The notes below the pieces were generated by a model. That model made no database searches. It was given only the letters and a program-made list of their open reading frames with translations, and was not told where the DNA came from. A stretch of DNA of 64,000 nt, taken from assembly GCF_043195135.1 (NCBI RefSeq), contig NZ_JBAFWP010000020.1, one strand, 5' to 3'. Positions 1 to 8,348 of the stretch are shown one piece after another (the stretch's first letter is position 1; each line of letters begins with the position of its first letter). The DNA is from NCEH01 sp043195135. Its GTDB lineage: Bacteria > Pseudomonadota > Alphaproteobacteria > Rhizobiales > Xanthobacteraceae. Made by a program: the position numbers and the translations under genes.

Positions 1-343
1 TCCCCCACACGCGGGAGAGGGAATCCATCGTGCAAAGGGAGACGGCATCTCGCTGCCGGAAACCTTCCTGCTCCCTCTCCCGCTTGCGGGGGAGGGGTGG
101 GGAGGGGGAACCCGTCCGCACCGCACGAACGCTATCCCCACGCCAACCGGCCGGGCCGTTCGCGGCGCGGCGGGGTTCCCGAACACACGGCAGCCCCCTC
201 CCTAACCTGCCCCACACGCGGGAGAGGGGATCTGTCGTGCAAAGGGAGACGGCATCTCGCCGCCGGAACCTTCCTGCTCCCTCTCCCGCTTGCGGGGGAG
301 GGGTGGGGAGGGGGAACCCGTCCGCACCGCACGCACACCATCC
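1..343. repeat. Two direct copies of a palindrome-bearing intergenic repeat
   Basis: No gene is seen here. About 140 bp starting near position 4 recurs almost identically starting near 212, a period of about 207 bp. Each copy contains a GC-rich inverted repeat of the form CCCTCTCCCGCTTGCGGGGGAGGG followed by a G-rich run. The same core occurs in several other gaps of this window. I infer a dispersed intergenic repeat family duplicated in tandem; its function is unknown. Confidence 0.75.
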
Positions 344-1000
344 TCACGCCAACCGGTCGGGTCGCTCCCGACGCCGCGCGGTCTCGCCGGCCGGGGGCGG
401 CGCGTCCGGGTCGAAACGCGACCAGCCGTCCTTGCGATAATCGTTCGCGCGGGCTGAGGGGTCCACTGCCGGCGGGGCGCGCAGGATGGTGCGGGCGGCG
501 TCCAGCCGCAGGGCGTCCACCTTCGCCACCACCAGCGTCCCGCCGCGCCGGACGCTTTCGGCGCACAGATGGGCATCCTCCTCGGAAACGCCGCCGTCCA
601 TGAGCGCGCCGATGATGCCGCCCGCAGCCCCGCCCACGGCCGCGCCGGCCAACGCGCCGGCCGCCGTCGAAAGCAGCCAGCCGCCCGCGAGCACCGGGCC
701 GATGCCGGGAATGGCGATGATGCCGAGCCCGGCCAGCAGCCCGCCCGCGCCGCCGATGCCGGCGCCGATGCCCGCCCCCGCGCCGGCATCGTGGATCACC
801 TCGGCCACGTGGTCCGCGTGGTCCCGGTCCGCGTGCCCCTGCTCCGCGTTTTCCTGCTCCGCCGCGTCCTGCGGAGCGGCTTCCGCGCCCTTGGCGATGA
901 TCGAGATCGCCTCGCGCGGAATGCCGGCCATCTGGAGCGCGCGCACCGCCGCGACGGCATCGTCCTGGCTGTCGTAAAGGGCGGTCACGGTGGTGGTCAT
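344..1000 (-). CDS. General-stress-type glycine-zipper protein (DUF1269/YflT-like)
   Basis: The protein has 218 residues. Residues 1-38 resemble the start of general stress proteins of the YflT/17M type (MTTTVTALYDSQDDAVAAVR and on). An acidic, His-rich linker follows, then a long Gly/Ala hydrophobic stretch at about residues 65-130 that looks like a glycine zipper and could insert in a membrane. The last 80 residues are soluble and Pro/Arg-rich. I chose the ATG at 1000 because the family N-terminus begins there; the frame stays open upstream to 1141 without family-like sequence. An EcfG-type promoter lies 140 bp upstream, which fits stress induction. The family call is by resemblance; the molecular role is unknown. 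Confidence 0.7.
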   Translation of the reverse strand: MTTTVTALYDSQDDAVAAVRALQMAGIPREAISIIAKGAEAAPQDAAEQENAEQGHADRDHADHVAEVIHDAGAGAGIGAGIGGAGGLLAGLGIIAIPGIGPVLAGGWLLSTAAGALAGAAVGGAAGGIIGALMDGGVSEEDAHLCAESVRRGGTLVVAKVDALRLDAARTILRAPPAVDPSARANDYRKDGWSRFDPDAPPPAGETARRRERPDRLA

Positions 1001-1139
1001 CGCGCTGGGCTCCTCGCTCGCATCGCAGGCGTCCCGACGGGACGGACCGTCGCGGGGTCGAAGCTTCGATCTTGCCTGCCAAATCCGCTTTGTGAAATCC
1101 GGCGCCGCGCAATCTCCGCGCCCCGGAGGCTCGCCTCTC

Positions 1140-1164
1140 AACGTATTGACCGCCGCCGCGTTCC
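1140..1164 (-). promoter_or_regulatory. Candidate EcfG (general stress sigma) promoter
   Basis: Read on the minus strand, GGAAC (1164-1160) is followed after exactly 16 nt by CGTT (1143-1140). This matches the alphaproteobacterial EcfG consensus GGAAC-N16/17-CGTT. It points at the stress-type gene starting at 1000, leaving a leader of about 130 nt. The motif match is direct; promoter activity is inferred. Confidence 0.55.
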
Positions 1165-1190
1165 AGGCGGCCCTTCAAGGAGCTTCCCGC

Positions 1191-2387
1191 ATGCTCGCCT
1201 CCTTCCTCGCGCCGTTCCGCGCACGCCCCGCGGAGGCTTACGCACGCCCCGCGGAGGCGAAAGCCAGCCGCACGGCCTCGCTGGTCGCGGTCTTCAGCCA
1301 GGGGCGGGCGCGCTGGTCGCCGCGCGACTATGGCTCGCTGGCGCGCGAGGGGTTCCTGCGCAACGCCATCGCCTATCGCGCCGTGCGCATGGTGGGCGAG
1401 GCCGCCGCCAGCGTACCGCTGCTGCTCATGCAAGGCCCGCGCGAGCTCGACCGCCATCCGCTGCTGGATCTGCTCGCCCGCCCCAATCCGCGCGCCCAGG
1501 GCGCCGATCTGCTGGAGGCGCTGTGCGGCCATCTGATGGTGGCCGGAAACGCCTATCTGGAGGCGGTGGCGGTGGACGGCGCGGTGCGCGAACTGCACGT
1601 GCTGCGCCCCGACCGGGTGCGCGTGGTGCCCGGCCCGGAAGGCTGGCCGGAGGCGTTCGACTATACGCTCGATGGCCGCACCCTGCGCATCCACCAGGAT
1701 GGCGCGGACACCGCCGGCGTGCCGCCGATCCTGCATCTCACCTTTTTCAATCCGCTGGACGATCATTACGGCTTCGCCCCGCTGGAGGCGGCCGCCCAGG
1801 CGCTCGACCTGCACAATGCCGCCACCGCCTGGAACAAGGCGCTGCTGGACAATGCCGCGCGCCCTTCCGGCGCCCTGGTCTATGGCGGGGCGGGATCGCT
1901 GAGCGACGAGCAGTTCGCGCGGCTGAAAGACGAATTGGAGGCGAGCTTCCAGGGCCCGACCAATGCCGGTCGCCCGCTGCTGCTGGAAGGCGGGCTCGAC
2001 TGGAAGCCGCTCGCCATGAGCCCCAAGGACATGGATTTCGAGGCCGCCCGCAACGGCGCGGCGCGCGAGATCGCGCTGGCGCTCGGCGTGCCGCCCATGC
2101 TGCTCGGCATTCCCGGCGACAACACCTATGCCAATTATGCCGAGGCCCATCGCGCCCTGTGGCGGCTCACCGTTCTGCCCCTGGTGAAGCGGCTCGCGGC
2201 CTCGCTCTCCGCCTGGCTGGCGCCGGCCTATGGGGAGGGCCTCGTCCTGGTGCCGGACCTCGACCAGGTGGAGGCGCTCTCCTCCGAGCGCTCCGACCTC
2301 TGGGCGCGGGTGGGCGCGGCGGATTTCCTCACCGATGCGGAAAAGCGCGCGGCCGTGGGCTACGGCACCCGCGCGCCGGGCGTCTAG
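1191..2387 (+). CDS. HK97-family phage portal protein (GTA gp3-like)
   Basis: This 398-residue protein has the normal length and layout of HK97-type portals, the dodecameric ring through which DNA enters the procapsid. Recognisable stretches include WSPRDYGSLAREGFLRN near the N-terminus, NPRAQGADLLEAL with HLMVAGNAYLE, and EIALALGVPPMLLGIPGDNTYANY in the C-terminal half. The ATG at 1191 has AAGGAG just upstream; longer in-frame starts lack family sequence. It is the first structural gene of the cluster visible here, and the terminase that normally precedes it is not in the window. Related genes follow on the same strand with tight spacing. Confidence 0.93.
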   Translation: MLASFLAPFRARPAEAYARPAEAKASRTASLVAVFSQGRARWSPRDYGSLAREGFLRNAIAYRAVRMVGEAAASVPLLLMQGPRELDRHPLLDLLARPNPRAQGADLLEALCGHLMVAGNAYLEAVAVDGAVRELHVLRPDRVRVVPGPEGWPEAFDYTLDGRTLRIHQDGADTAGVPPILHLTFFNPLDDHYGFAPLEAAAQALDLHNAATAWNKALLDNAARPSGALVYGGAGSLSDEQFARLKDELEASFQGPTNAGRPLLLEGGLDWKPLAMSPKDMDFEAARNGAAREIALALGVPPMLLGIPGDNTYANYAEAHRALWRLTVLPLVKRLAASLSAWLAPAYGEGLVLVPDLDQVEALSSERSDLWARVGAADFLTDAEKRAAVGYGTRAPGV

Positions 2388-2395
2388 GCATCCCC

Positions 2396-2581
2396 ATGGA
2401 CGCCCTGATCCGCATCTTCGCCGAGCGCGGCGATCTGGCCCATCTCGCGCTGCTGCTGTGGGCGGCCAGCGCCTCTGCGGTGGCGTTCCGGGCGCTCGCG
2501 GGTCTGGCGAAGGCCACCGAGCGGCTGGATGATTTCGTGCGCGAGCTGGCACGCTTCAACGCCCGCCACGGCGGCGAGTGA
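2396..2581 (+). CDS. Small membrane protein of GTA-like cluster (g3.5 position)
   Basis: The product has 61 residues with one hydrophobic segment at about residues 12-38 and a charged C-terminal tail (TERLDDFVRELARF). It begins 8 bp after the portal stop, where RcGTA-like clusters also carry a small gene between portal and protease. Its function is unknown. The final 12 codons plus stop are duplicated as untranslated DNA at 2785-2824, at the head of the second unit of the following tandem repeat. Confidence 0.6.
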   Translation: MDALIRIFAERGDLAHLALLLWAASASAVAFRALAGLAKATERLDDFVRELARFNARHGGE

Positions 2582-3250
2582 GCGCTTGCCTGTCCCGGCC
2601 CAGCGACGGCTTTGCCGGAGCGCCGAGCCGGGACCCAGCGCATGAGTTCTGCGCAGCAGTCGAACGCGCTGCGCGCATTTGGATTGAAGCGCCTGCGGCG
2701 GTCCGTTGCGCTGGGTCCCGCCGCGCGTTCCACGCCTGCGGCGCTCCGCTTGGCCGGGACGCGAGGGTCGCGCTCCCGATCCCTGCGAGCTGGCCCGCTT
2801 CAACGCCCGGCACGGGAGCGAGTGAGCGCTTGCGTGTCCCGGCCCAGCGACGGCATCGCCGGAGCGCCGAGCCGGGACCCAGCGCATGAGTTCTGCGCAG
2901 CAGCCGAAAGCGCCGCGCGCACTTGGATTGAAGCGCCTGCGGCGGTCCCTTGCGCTGGGTCCCGGCGCGCGCTCCACGCCTGCGGCGTTCCGCTTGGCCG
3001 GGACGTGAGGGTCGCTCGTGACCCTGGTGTGCGGAATCAAGAGGCAGGCGCGCCGCGATCCCCGCGTGTCCCGGCCCAGCGACGGCTTTGCCGGAGCGCC
3101 GCGCCGGGACACGGCGCACGAGTTCTGCGCAGCAGCCGAAAGCGCCGCGCGCTTTGGATTGAAGCGCCTGCGGCGGTTCCCTGCGCTGGGTCCCGGCTCG
3201 CGTTCCACGCCCGTGGCGTTCCACTTGGCCGGGACGCGGGCGTTCGCTCC
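2541..3250. repeat. Three tandem copies of a hairpin-rich repeat, about 240 bp each
   Basis: Units start near 2541, 2785 and 3060, with periods of about 244 and 232 bp. Each contains TGTCCCGGCCCAGCGACGGC, then CCGGGACCCAGCGCATGAG, then the complementary GCGCTGGGTCCCGG and a terminal GGCCGGGACG. A unit can therefore fold into nested hairpins. Unit 1 includes the end of the preceding small gene; unit 2 repeats that end after the real stop codon. The third copy lacks it. No convincing gene lies inside 2582-3285. Confidence 0.8.
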
Positions 3251-3285
3251 CCGCCATTCCCCCATCCCCAAACCGGAGATCCTCC

Positions 3286-3474
3286 ATGCGTGCTCCCGGC
3301 CGCAAGGCGTCCATGCCGCGCATTCGTGCGTTCGGCCCGACCTTCCATCGCTCCACCGCAGCGCCGAGCGCGCCGGCCCCCGGCGGGGTGTTCCGCGAGT
3401 TCGTCGCGGCGCTGGAAAAGCTTGAGCGCGCCAAGCGCCGCAAGCCGCGCGGCGCCGATCCGAAGGGCGCATGA
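3286..3474 (+). CDS. Small basic protein upstream of prohead protease
   Basis: This is a 62-residue, strongly basic open frame (KLERAKRRKPRGADPKGA at the end) whose stop overlaps the protease start as ATGA at 3471-3474. GGAG lies 8 bp before the ATG. The translational coupling supports a real gene. I recognise no family, and no catalytic motif is visible. Confidence 0.45.
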   Translation: MRAPGRKASMPRIRAFGPTFHRSTAAPSAPAPGGVFREFVAALEKLERAKRRKPRGADPKGA

Positions 3475-4010
3475 GCCCCCGTGTGCGCGATGCGCAGCTC
3501 CCGCCCGGCGCGGGGGAAGCGGGCGCCGACATCGCCGGCTATGCCTGCCGCTTCGAGATGCTCGACCTCGGCCGCGACATCATCGAGCGCGGCGCCTTCG
3601 CCGCCTGCCTCGCCGCGCGCGGGCCGGGCGCGGTGCGCATGCTCTATCAGCACGACCCCGCCGAACCCATCGGCGTGTGGACCCATATCGCGGAGGATGC
3701 GCGCGGGCTCTATGTGCGCGGGCGCCTCGCCGGCGACGTGGAGCGGGCGCGCGAGGTGGCGAGCCTGATCCGCCTCGGCGCGCTCGACGGGCTCTCCATC
3801 GGCTTCAAGGCCGCCGCCGCCCGCACCGATCCGCGCACCCGCGTGCGCCGCATCTCCCGCATTGATCTGTGGGAGATTTCCATCGTCACCTTCCCCATGC
3901 AGCCCGACGCCCGCGTGGTCCTCTCACCGGGCGGGCCGGCGGCGGCGTTCGACGGGGCGCGCACGGCCGCCCCGCGCGGCCGCGCCATTGCCGGCGGCGT
4001 GCCGGCCTGA
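3471..4010 (+). CDS. HK97-family prohead protease (GTA gp4-like)
   Basis: This 179-residue protein belongs to the U35/S78 prohead protease family, which cleaves the delta domain of the capsid protein during head maturation. The expected catalytic neighbourhoods are present: His61 in LYQHDPAEPIG, Ser109 in LDGLSIGF, and an acidic residue in the DLWEISIVTFPM segment near residue 135. The start overlaps the stop of the small gene before it, so translation is probably coupled. The C-terminal 25 residues are low in complexity. It lies directly before the capsid gene, as in GTA clusters. Confidence 0.9.
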   Translation: MSPRVRDAQLPPGAGEAGADIAGYACRFEMLDLGRDIIERGAFAACLAARGPGAVRMLYQHDPAEPIGVWTHIAEDARGLYVRGRLAGDVERAREVASLIRLGALDGLSIGFKAAAARTDPRTRVRRISRIDLWEISIVTFPMQPDARVVLSPGGPAAAFDGARTAAPRGRAIAGGVPA

Positions 4011-4116
4011 CGCGCGGCCCTTCTCCCGACCCTGCCGGCCGACCCGCCGGCCCTCTTTCCCACCCGGCCGACCCTGCCGGCCCGGCCTTCCTCTCCTCCT
4101 CCCACAGGACCGATCC

Positions 4117-5364
4117 ATGACCCATCCCCTGAGCGCCCCCGAGACCAAGGTGACCACCCCCGAGGCGAACGAGGCGCATTTCGACCTCATGCTCGCGTTC
4201 GAGGCCTATAAGGCCGCCAACGAGCAGCGCCTGGGCGAGATCGAGCGGCGCGCCGCCGATCCCCTGACGCAGGAGAAGCTGGCGCGCCTCGATGCCGCCC
4301 TCGACAGCCAGAAGGCGCGCCTGGACGCCCATGTCACGAAGAGCCGCCGTCCCGCCCTCGGCGGCGCCCCGGAGCAGCGCGCGGGCGCGGCGCTGGAGCA
4401 TGGCGACGCCTTTTCCGCTTATGTCCGCACCGGCGAGAGCGCCGGCCTGAAGGCGCTGGAGGCCAAGGCGCTCTCCGTCGGCAGCGGTGCCGATGGGGGC
4501 TATCTGGTGCCGGCGGAAACCGAGCATGAGATCGGCCGCCGCCTCACCCAGCTCTCCCCCATCCGCGCGCTCGCCAGCGTGCGCACCATCGGTTCGGGCA
4601 CCTACAAGAAGCCGTTCATGAAGAGCGGCCCGGTGAGCGGCTGGGCGGCCGAGACCGCGGCCCGTCCCCAGACCGACAGCCCGGTGCTGGCCGAGCTCGC
4701 CTTCCCCGCCATGGAGCTTTACGCCATGCCGGCGGCCACCCAGGCGCTGCTCGACGACGCCCAGGTGAATCTGGAGGAATGGATCGCCGCCGAGGTGGAC
4801 AGCGCCTTCGCCGACCAGGAGGGCGCGGCCTTCGTCAACGGCGACGGCATCGCCAAGCCCAAGGGGTTCCTCGCTTATGCCAAGGTGGCCGAGAGCGCCT
4901 GGACCTGGGACAAGGTGGGCTATGTGGCGAGCGGCGTCGCCGGTGCGTTTCCCGCCACCAATCCGTCCGATCCTCTGGTGGACCTGGTCTATGCGCTGAA
5001 GGGCGGCTATCGCCAGAATGCGAGCTTCGTGCTCAACCGCCGCACCCAGGCGGCGGTGCGCAAGCTGAAGGATGAGAGCGGCGATTATCTGTGGGCACCG
5101 CCCGCCGTGGCGGGCCAGGGCGCGAGCCTGATGGGCTTCCCGGTCGCCGAGAGCGAGGACATGCCGGACATCGCGGCCGATGCGTTTTCCATCGCCTTCG
5201 GCGATTTCCGCCGCTTCTACCTGGTGGTCGACCGCGCCGGCGTGCGGGTGCTGCGCGATCCGTATTCCGCCAAGCCCTATGTGCTGTTCTACACCACCAA
5301 GCGGGTGGGCGGCGGGATCCAGGATTTCGACGCCGCCAAGCTGCTGAAGTTCGCCGCGAGCTGA
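4117..5364 (+). CDS. HK97-family major capsid protein (GTA gp5-like)
   Basis: The protein has 415 residues. An N-terminal charged alpha-helical region (about 1-110) serves as the scaffolding delta domain in this family. The HK97 shell fold follows, with LSVGSGADGGYLVPAETEHEI marking the start of the mature chain, GAAFVNGDGIAKPKGFL in the middle and the usual C-terminal VGGGIQDFDAAKLLKFAAS. Cleavage near residue 120 by the neighbouring protease is expected from family knowledge. The ATG at 4117 begins the recognisable sequence. The 106-bp gap before it is filled with CCGGCC-rich short repeats. Confidence 0.95.
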   Translation: MTHPLSAPETKVTTPEANEAHFDLMLAFEAYKAANEQRLGEIERRAADPLTQEKLARLDAALDSQKARLDAHVTKSRRPALGGAPEQRAGAALEHGDAFSAYVRTGESAGLKALEAKALSVGSGADGGYLVPAETEHEIGRRLTQLSPIRALASVRTIGSGTYKKPFMKSGPVSGWAAETAARPQTDSPVLAELAFPAMELYAMPAATQALLDDAQVNLEEWIAAEVDSAFADQEGAAFVNGDGIAKPKGFLAYAKVAESAWTWDKVGYVASGVAGAFPATNPSDPLVDLVYALKGGYRQNASFVLNRRTQAAVRKLKDESGDYLWAPPAVAGQGASLMGFPVAESEDMPDIAADAFSIAFGDFRRFYLVVDRAGVRVLRDPYSAKPYVLFYTTKRVGGGIQDFDAAKLLKFAAS

Positions 5365-5397
5365 GCGCGGCGGGGCAGGGGCGGGCGGCTTGCGTCC

Positions 5398-5815
5398 GGC
5401 GCCGCGGGTCTGCGCTTGCGACCTTTCCCCCACCCCAACCCTCCCCCGCACGCGGGAGAGGGGGCTTATGGATTTTCGGGCGAGGGCGGCTCTTGCCACT
5501 ATAGCGGCCGAACCCTCTCCCGCGTGCGGGGGAGGGCAGGGAGGGGGCGGTGCGCAGCACCGTGGTGCAGGTCGGACGCAGCGGTGCGGGAGCGCCGGGT
5601 TCGGCGTCTTCGATGCCGTCATGGCCGGGCCTGTCCCGGCCATCCAGGCGGCGCCGCGGGTCTGCGCTTGCGGCCTTCCCCCACCCCAACCCTCCCCCGC
5701 ACGCGGGAGAGGGGGCCTGTGGTTCCGGTGGGAGGGTGGTTCTCGCCGCCAGAACGGAAAAACCCTCTCCCGCTTGCGGGGGAGGGCAGGGAGGGGGTGG
5801 CGCGTAGCGCCGTGG
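5398..5815. repeat. Two tandem units of the palindromic intergenic repeat
   Basis: The gap from 5365 to 5873 holds no gene. GCCGCGGGTCTGCGCTTGCG starts near 5401 and again near 5653, a period of about 252 bp. Each unit carries two copies of the CCCTCCCCCGC..GCGGGAGAGGG palindrome in opposite arrangements. This is the same family as at positions 1-343, 9802, 15300, 19481 and 39083. Confidence 0.75.
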
Positions 5816-5873
5816 TGCGGGTCGGTGCTCCGGCGATACCGTCGCCGGTCCGCGATGCGACGATCTCCCGTCC

Positions 5874-6899
5874 TCAGTTCGCCAGCACGATGCAGGCGCC
5901 GCCGGCCTTGTGCAGGCGGGCGCAGAGGGCGTTCGCGTCGGCCCGCGTCTGGGCCGGAAGCCGCACCCGGTAGAATGGGCCGCGTCCGCGCCCCGGCACG
6001 CGGGTGCCGATGACCATGGGCGATGTCTCGCCGATCACGGCGGCAAAGCGCGTCGCGGCGCGGCTGTAGGCGGCGAGCGCCACGCTTTTCGAGAAGGCGC
6101 CCGCCACCTGCACGCCCCAGGGCGCGAAATCCGGGCTTTCGCTCGCGGAGGCGAGCGCCGGCTCGCCCTGGCGCAGGGAGGCCACCACCATGAGACAGCT
6201 CTTTCCCTCGTCGGAGAAAACCTTGCCCTCGCCGGAAAGACTCTTGCCCTCGCCGGAGAAAGCCCGCGCCGTGCCGGACCTCGCCTCGGTTCCCGAGGGC
6301 GCGTCCGTCTGCGCGGTCGCGCCGGTGTCGGGGCGCGTGTCCGGGGTGGACGGCTTGCCCGTCTGCGGTGCGCCCTGCACCGGCTTTTCGCCGCGCTTGA
6401 CCGCCGCCCAGTCCTCGGCGCTGCGGCCGGTGATGAGGCGCACATACAGCCGCGTTTCCGAGGGCAGGCCGGAACGGCCGGCGAGGAATGCGTCCACGCG
6501 CGCGGGGCCGGCATTATAGGCCGCCGCCGCAAGGCCGAGATTGCCGAACCGGCGTTGAAGATCGGCCAAGAGGCTCGCCGCCGCCGGAAGCGCGGCTTCC
6601 GGATCGAACGGGTTCTTCAACCCGCGCTCGGCGGCCGTGCCGGGCATGAACTGGGCGATGCCCTGCGCGCCCTTGGAACTCACCACATGGCTGCGGAACG
6701 AACTTTCGCGCCAGATCAGGCGGGTGAGGAAGGCGGCGGGCAGGGCTTCCCGGCGCGCCGCATCCTCGATCAGGCGGCAGAGCGCCTGGTCCACGCTTTC
6801 CCCGCCCGCCGCCTCGGCCGAAGGCGCGCCGAGGGCGGCGGCGATGCAGACGCAGGCCAATGATCGCACCGCGCGGCCCCATGCGCGGGCGCGGGCCAT
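5874..6899 (-). CDS. Lytic transglycosylase with C-terminal SPOR-like domain
   Basis: This 341-residue exported protein has a signal peptide (about 1-30) and an SLT-type transglycosylase domain (about 35-165). The domain has the catalytic Glu65 in IWRESSF, then GAQGIAQFMPGTA and AAAYNAGPARV. A low-complexity Thr/Ser/Gly linker contains the repeat SGEGK, and the last 90 residues (WGVQVAGAFSKSVALAAY...) resemble a SPOR peptidoglycan-binding domain. Transglycosylases cut the MurNAc-GlcNAc bond non-hydrolytically in the periplasm. The gene starts 1 bp after the trypsin-like gene and runs against the surrounding capsid and connector genes. It may be a host gene inserted in the cluster or a wall-degrading aid to particle assembly or release. 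Confidence 0.85.
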   Translation of the reverse strand: MARARAWGRAVRSLACVCIAAALGAPSAEAAGGESVDQALCRLIEDAARREALPAAFLTRLIWRESSFRSHVVSSKGAQGIAQFMPGTAAERGLKNPFDPEAALPAAASLLADLQRRFGNLGLAAAAYNAGPARVDAFLAGRSGLPSETRLYVRLITGRSAEDWAAVKRGEKPVQGAPQTGKPSTPDTRPDTGATAQTDAPSGTEARSGTARAFSGEGKSLSGEGKVFSDEGKSCLMVVASLRQGEPALASASESPDFAPWGVQVAGAFSKSVALAAYSRAATRFAAVIGETSPMVIGTRVPGRGRGPFYRVRLPAQTRADANALCARLHKAGGACIVLAN

Positions 6900-6900
6900 C

Positions 6901-7701
6901 TCAGCCCTTCACCGGGCTGCCGAGGGCGCGGGCGGTGGAGGTGATCCAGTCGCGATGCAGGCCCACCAGCGTCACGCCCGTGACGCCGCCGCAGCCGCGC
7001 GCACCATTGGGGCCGGTGGCCCAGCCGATGACGCCCGCGACCTCGCCTTCCTGGAACGCCGGGCCGCCGCTGTCGCCCACGCAGCCGCCGGCGAGCCCGC
7101 TTTGCGGCGACAGGCGCGCCATGATGCCGCCGGTGGTGCCGATGGAGGGCAGCAGCGCGGTGCGCAGCTTGCCCGCGCTCTTCTCCGCCCCGTCGGCGGT
7201 GACGCCGAAGCCGGCGATGAGGAAGAATGATCCGCGCGCCGGCAGCCCGCCGTTGGCGATCCGCACCGGGCTGAAGCGCTCCGGCAGCGGCTCGGACAGC
7301 TTCACCAAGGCGAGGTCCGGAGTCGGCCGGCGGGTGCGGAATTGCTCGCCGTTGAAGGACGGATGGATCGCGATGCGCAGCGCCGGCAGGAGGCGCGGCG
7401 TGCCCTCGCCGATCAGCGCCACGGCATAGTCGCCGGCCGGCTGCACGCAATGGGCGGCGGTGAGCACCAAATCCTGCGCCACCACGCTGCCGGTGCAGGA
7501 GGCGCCGCGCGTCGAGACGATCAGCACCGTGTGCGCGGCGATCTCCTCCGGCGCCGCCTCGCCGCCGACGATGGCATGCACCGGAAGCGCGCTGAGGCTC
7601 AGCAGTCCCGCCAGCAGCAGGCCGGCAAGCAGCGCCGGCCCGCGCCGTCGGCGGCCGGGGCGGGCGGGGGTGGGCGATGGATCTGTCGCGTCGAAGGTCA
7701 T
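6901..7701 (-). CDS. Exported trypsin-like (S1) serine protease
   Basis: The 266-residue product has a basic N-terminus and a hydrophobic export signal (about 21-43), then a chymotrypsin-fold domain beginning IVGGEAAPEE. The triad is complete: His84 in LTAAHC, Asp129 in TPDLALV, and Ser211 in GDSGGP. I chose the ATG at 7701. It probably forms an operon with the transglycosylase 1 bp downstream. Both lie between the capsid and connector genes on the opposite strand, which is unusual for GTA-like clusters. The natural substrate is not evident. Confidence 0.88.
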   Translation of the reverse strand: MTFDATDPSPTPARPGRRRRGPALLAGLLLAGLLSLSALPVHAIVGGEAAPEEIAAHTVLIVSTRGASCTGSVVAQDLVLTAAHCVQPAGDYAVALIGEGTPRLLPALRIAIHPSFNGEQFRTRRPTPDLALVKLSEPLPERFSPVRIANGGLPARGSFFLIAGFGVTADGAEKSAGKLRTALLPSIGTTGGIMARLSPQSGLAGGCVGDSGGPAFQEGEVAGVIGWATGPNGARGCGGVTGVTLVGLHRDWITSTARALGSPVKG

Positions 7702-7784
7702 CGCCCGTTTCTGCCGGCCCGCCGGGCCGTTCGTCAATGCCGCGCCGTCGGCCGGCACCCTCTTTTCATCCCGCGGAGACCCCC

Positions 7785-8348
7785 ATGCCCGAACGCATCG
7801 ACGGGCCTTCGGCCGAGCCTTTGACGCTCGCCGAGGCCAAGGCCTTCCTGCGCATCGACACCGATGCCGAGGACGCGGTCGTGTCCGCCCTCATCGCCGC
7901 CGCGCGGCAATGGGTGGAGAGCGAGACCCACCAGATCCTGCTGCACCAGACCTGGCGATTGACCCGCGACGCCTGGCCGCCGAGCGGCCTGATCGCCGCG
8001 CCGCTGGCGCCGGTGCGCGCGGTGCTCGCGGCCCGCATCGTCGCGGGCGACGGCGCCGCCACCGAGCTGCCGCTCGATCTCTTCACCGTGCGCGGCACCC
8101 GCATGCCGCCGTTGATCGCCGTGGACCTGACGCGCGCGCCAGTGCCGTCCCGCCCCCTCGGCGGCATCGTGCTGGAGCTGCAGGTGGGCTACGGCGCCAC
8201 CGCCGCCGGCGTGCCGGCCGATCTGCTGCAGGCGGTGCGCCAGCTCGTCGCCTTCCTTCATGAGCATCGCGACGAACCGGGCGACCAGGGCCGCATGCCG
8301 GACAGCATCCTGGCGCTGCTGCGGCCTTATCGCGCGGTGCGGCTGTGA
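7785..8348 (+). CDS. Head-tail connector/adaptor protein (GTA gp6-like)
   Basis: The 187-residue protein has the all-alpha start of the phage gp6-like connector family: LTLAEAKAFLRIDTDAEDAVV, then LIAAARQWVESETHQILL. These proteins form the adaptor ring below the portal. A C-terminal Ala/Leu helix (DLLQAVRQLVAFLHEHRDE) completes the family pattern. GGAG precedes the ATG by 8 bp. The stop overlaps the next gene's GTG start, so the connector genes are coupled. Confidence 0.88.
   Translation: MPERIDGPSAEPLTLAEAKAFLRIDTDAEDAVVSALIAAARQWVESETHQILLHQTWRLTRDAWPPSGLIAAPLAPVRAVLAARIVAGDGAATELPLDLFTVRGTRMPPLIAVDLTRAPVPSRPLGGIVLELQVGYGATAAGVPADLLQAVRQLVAFLHEHRDEPGDQGRMPDSILALLRPYRAVRL

Noticed and set aside
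132..2552. An 806-residue minus-strand frame covering the portal gene
   Set aside because: It is a shadow of the portal and stress-type genes and is dominated by Arg/Gly/Pro low complexity.
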